From: Actinomycetales bacterium
Lineage (GTDB): Bacteria > Actinomycetota > Actinomycetes > Actinomycetales > Cellulomonadaceae
Assembly: GCA_012514545.1 (NCBI GenBank)
Contig: JAAZAC010000180.1
Location: forward strand, 1 to 7,378
Length of the DNA: 7,378 nt
Direction: 5' to 3'
The position numbers were made by a program, and so were the translations under genes. Position 1 is the stretch's first letter. The number at the start of each line of letters is the position of its first letter. Of the stretch, positions 5,724 to 7,378 are shown piece after piece. Below the pieces are notes generated by a model. That model was not told the DNA's origin. It searched no databases and saw only the letters and a program-made list of their open reading frames with translations.

Positions 5724-5764
5724 CGACGGCGGCCACGGGTACCATCGCCCGTCGGCCGCCGTCG
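5724..5764 (+). terminator. Long hairpin after the ATPase gene, with the candidate typA -10 box in its loop
   Basis: Bases 5724-5734 (CGACGGCGGCC) pair with 5754-5764 over 11 bp. Then 5735-5739 (ACGGG) pair with 5748-5752 (CCCGT) over 5 bp. A single C bulge at 5753 separates the two helices. The loop is TACCATCG (5740-5747). The stem begins 28 bases after the ATPase stop, as expected for a terminator or 3'-end hairpin; no U-tract follows. The loop includes TACCAT, which may itself be a promoter element. An alternative partial pairing exists because GTCGGCCG is repeated at 5751-5758 and 5761-5768. Confidence 0.6.
5740..5745 (+). promoter_or_regulatory. Candidate -10 box (TACCAT) of typA
   Basis: TACCAT matches the TAnnnT pattern and would start a transcript near 5752, leaving a leader of about 49 bases before the ATG at 5801. 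The hexamer 17 bases upstream (ACGACG, 5717-5722) is a poor -35. This is the only TA dinucleotide between the ATPase stop and the typA start, so it is the best candidate there. Confidence 0.4.
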
Positions 5765-5782
5765 GCCGTCCCGCCCTCCCCC

Positions 5783-5793
5783 GAAGAGAAGAG
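5783..5793 (+). promoter_or_regulatory. Purine-rich ribosome-binding region of typA
   Basis: GAAGAGAAGAG ends seven bases before the ATG at 5801. It is purine-rich and at the right distance, but lacks a true GGAGG core, so it is a weak Shine-Dalgarno sequence. It is the only purine run in an otherwise C-rich leader. Confidence 0.45.
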
Positions 5794-5800
5794 TCCCTGG

Positions 5801-7378
5801 ATGCCGGTGCGCTCGGACCTGCGCAACGTGGCGATCGTCGCGCACGTCGACCACGGCAAGACCACGCTCGTCGACGCGATGCTCTGGCAGTCCGGGGCGT
5901 TCGGGGAGCACGCGCACGTCCTCGAGCGCGCGATGGACTCCGGCGACCTCGAGCGGGAGAAGGGCATCACGATCCTCGCCAAGAACACTGCGGTCCGCTA
6001 CGCCGGGCCGGCGGCCGCGGCGGTGGGCGAGCCCGACGGCGTGACCATCAACGTCGTCGACACCCCGGGCCACGCGGACTTCGGCGGGGAGGTCGAGCGC
6101 GGCTTGTCGATGGTCGACGGCGTGCTCCTGCTCGTCGACGCGTCCGAGGGGCCGCTGCCGCAGACCCGGTTCGTGCTGCGCAAGGCGCTCGAGGCGCAGC
6201 TCCCGGTGGTCCTCGTCGTCAACAAGGTGGACCGGGCGGACGCACGGATCGCCGAGGTGGTGCACGAGACGACCGACCTGCTCCTCGGGCTCGCGTCCGA
6301 CCTGCACGAGGACCGGCCGGAGCTGGACCTCGACGCGGTGCTCGACGTGCCCGTCGTCTACGCGTCCGCCAAGGCCGGCCGGGCGTCCCTCACCGCGCCG
6401 CCCGACGGCGCCCTGCCGGACGGCCCGGACCTCGAGCCCCTCTTCGCGACCCTCCTCGCGCGGATCCCGCCGCCCTCGTACGACGAGGGCGCCCCCCTCC
6501 AGGCGCACGTCACCAACCTCGACGCGTCGCCGTTCCTCGGCCGCCTCGCCCTCCTGCGGATCCACAACGGCACGATCCGCAAGGGCCAGACCGTCGCCTG
6601 GGTGCGCGCGGACGGCACGACGACGAACGTGCGCGTCACGGAGCTGCTCGCCACCCGCGCGCTCGAGCGGGTCCCGACGACGGAGGCCGGGCCGGGCGAC
6701 ATCGTCGCCGTCGCCGGGATCGCCGACATCACGATCGGCGACACGCTGGCCGACCCGGACGACCCGCGGCCCCTGCCACCCATCACGGTCGACGACCCGG
6801 CGATCGCGGTGACGATCGGCATCAACACGTCGCCGCTGGCGGGCAAGGGTGGCAAGGGCCACAAGATGACCGCCCGCCAGGTCAAGGACCGCCTGGACGC
6901 CGAGCTCGTCGGCAACGTGTCGCTGCGCGTGCTGCCGACCGACCGCCCGGACGCGTGGGAGGTGCAGGGCCGCGGCGAGCTCGCGCTCGCCGTCCTCGTC
7001 GAGCAGATGCGGCGCGAGGGTTTCGAGCTCACGGTCGGCAAGCCGCAGGTCGTCACGAAGACCGTCGACGGCGTCAGGCACGAGCCGATGGAGCACCTGA
7101 CGATCGACGTGCCCGAGGAGTACCTCGGGACCGTCACCCAGCTCCTGGCCGCCCGCAAGGGCCGCATGATCACGATGTCGAACCACGGCACCGGCTGGGT
7201 CCGGATGGAGTTCATGGTCCCGGCGCGCGGGCTCATCGGCTTCCGCACACAGTTCCTCACCGAGACGCGCGGCACCGGCATCGCCGCGTCGATCGCCGAG
7301 GGGTACGAGCCCTGGGCGGGTCCGATCGAGGCCCGCTCGACCGGCTCGCTCGTCGCGGACCGGGCCGGTCAGGTCACC
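5801..7378 (+). CDS. typA: Ribosome-associated translational GTPase TypA/BipA (3' end outside the window)
   Basis: The first 526 codons from ATG 5801, still open at the window edge. Full-length TypA is about 607-640 aa, so roughly the last 85-110 residues are missing. TypA binds the ribosome and hydrolyses GTP; in other bacteria it aids ribosome assembly and growth under stress or cold. GTPase motifs are complete: G1 AHVDHGKT (14-21), G2 region REKGITIL (52-59, Thr57), G3 DTPGH (87-91), G4 NKVD (141-144), G5 SAK (189-191). Domain II follows from about 208. NTSPLAGK (342-349) and GRGELAL (390-396) mark the EF-G domain III-like part. VPARGLIGFRTQFLTETRGTG (473-493, continuing) is the TypA hallmark region and separates it from LepA and EF-G. 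The visible sequence stops inside the TypA-specific C-terminal domain. The canonical His after GRGEL is Ala here, which I believe is usual in actinobacterial TypA. The hairpin and promoter candidate upstream suggest a transcript separate from the transporter. No frameshift is seen. Confidence 0.96.
   Translation, partial: MPVRSDLRNVAIVAHVDHGKTTLVDAMLWQSGAFGEHAHVLERAMDSGDLEREKGITILAKNTAVRYAGPAAAAVGEPDGVTINVVDTPGHADFGGEVERGLSMVDGVLLLVDASEGPLPQTRFVLRKALEAQLPVVLVVNKVDRADARIAEVVHETTDLLLGLASDLHEDRPELDLDAVLDVPVVYASAKAGRASLTAPPDGALPDGPDLEPLFATLLARIPPPSYDEGAPLQAHVTNLDASPFLGRLALLRIHNGTIRKGQTVAWVRADGTTTNVRVTELLATRALERVPTTEAGPGDIVAVAGIADITIGDTLADPDDPRPLPPITVDDPAIAVTIGINTSPLAGKGGKGHKMTARQVKDRLDAELVGNVSLRVLPTDRPDAWEVQGRGELALAVLVEQMRREGFELTVGKPQVVTKTVDGVRHEPMEHLTIDVPEEYLGTVTQLLAARKGRMITMSNHGTGWVRMEFMVPARGLIGFRTQFLTETRGTGIAASIAEGYEPWAGPIEARSTGSLVADRAGQVT

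Noticed and set aside
2888..7186. A 1432-codon open frame on the minus strand spanning four genes
   Set aside because: It runs antisense to the DppC-type permease, the double ATPase and typA, all of which have clear family motifs, and is out of frame with the minus-strand PH-domain gene. Its product is an Arg/Asp/Val/Leu-rich low-complexity chain, as expected from GC-rich third positions, where stops are rare.

Overview
The window is very GC-rich DNA. Its codons end almost always in G or C, it uses GTG as well as ATG starts, and its stem-loops lack U-tracts. This points to a high-GC actinobacterium. Protein style and gene order resemble Micrococcales of the Cellulomonas type, but that placement is inference from general familiarity and was not tested.

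Layout, left to right. (1) Positions 2-175 are the last 57 codons of an extracytoplasmic substrate-binding protein of the SBP_bac_5 family. (2) Positions 176-429 are non-coding. They hold a perfect 16-bp hairpin, two weaker hairpins, a candidate -10 box and the ribosome-binding site of the next gene. (3) Positions 430-3176 are two translationally coupled Opp/Dpp-type permease genes sharing an ATGA. The first encodes an unusually long permease (545 aa) with about 170 extra residues that look like six added membrane spans. (4) Positions 3184-3798 are a minus-strand gene for a small membrane protein with a bacterial PH-like domain, lying tail-to-tail with the second permease gene. (5) Positions 3902-5695 are a single-chain double ATPase (DppD-DppF fusion type) with two complete ATP-binding cassettes. 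(6) Positions 5696-5800 are a short intergenic region with a long hairpin that holds a candidate -10 box in its loop. (7) Positions 5801-7378 are the first 526 codons of the translational GTPase TypA/BipA, cut by the window end.

The binding protein, two permeases and double ATPase together form one complete peptide/nickel/opine-class (PepT family) importer. The binding protein captures ligand outside, the two permeases form the channel, and the fused ATPase drives it from the cytoplasm. The substrate cannot be read from the sequence. The PH-domain gene sits antisense inside this cluster. The whole 3177-3901 stretch contains no TAnnnT -10 hexamer on the plus strand, so the ATPase may be transcribed by read-through from the permeases across the antisense gene. 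typA looks like an unrelated housekeeping neighbour with its own promoter.

Most of the window is ordinary chromosomal gene content. I see no mobile element, CRISPR array, tRNA, rRNA or defence system. The points most worth a second look are the inserted membrane domain of the first permease, the antisense gene inside the transporter cluster, and the hairpins that separate the transcription units.
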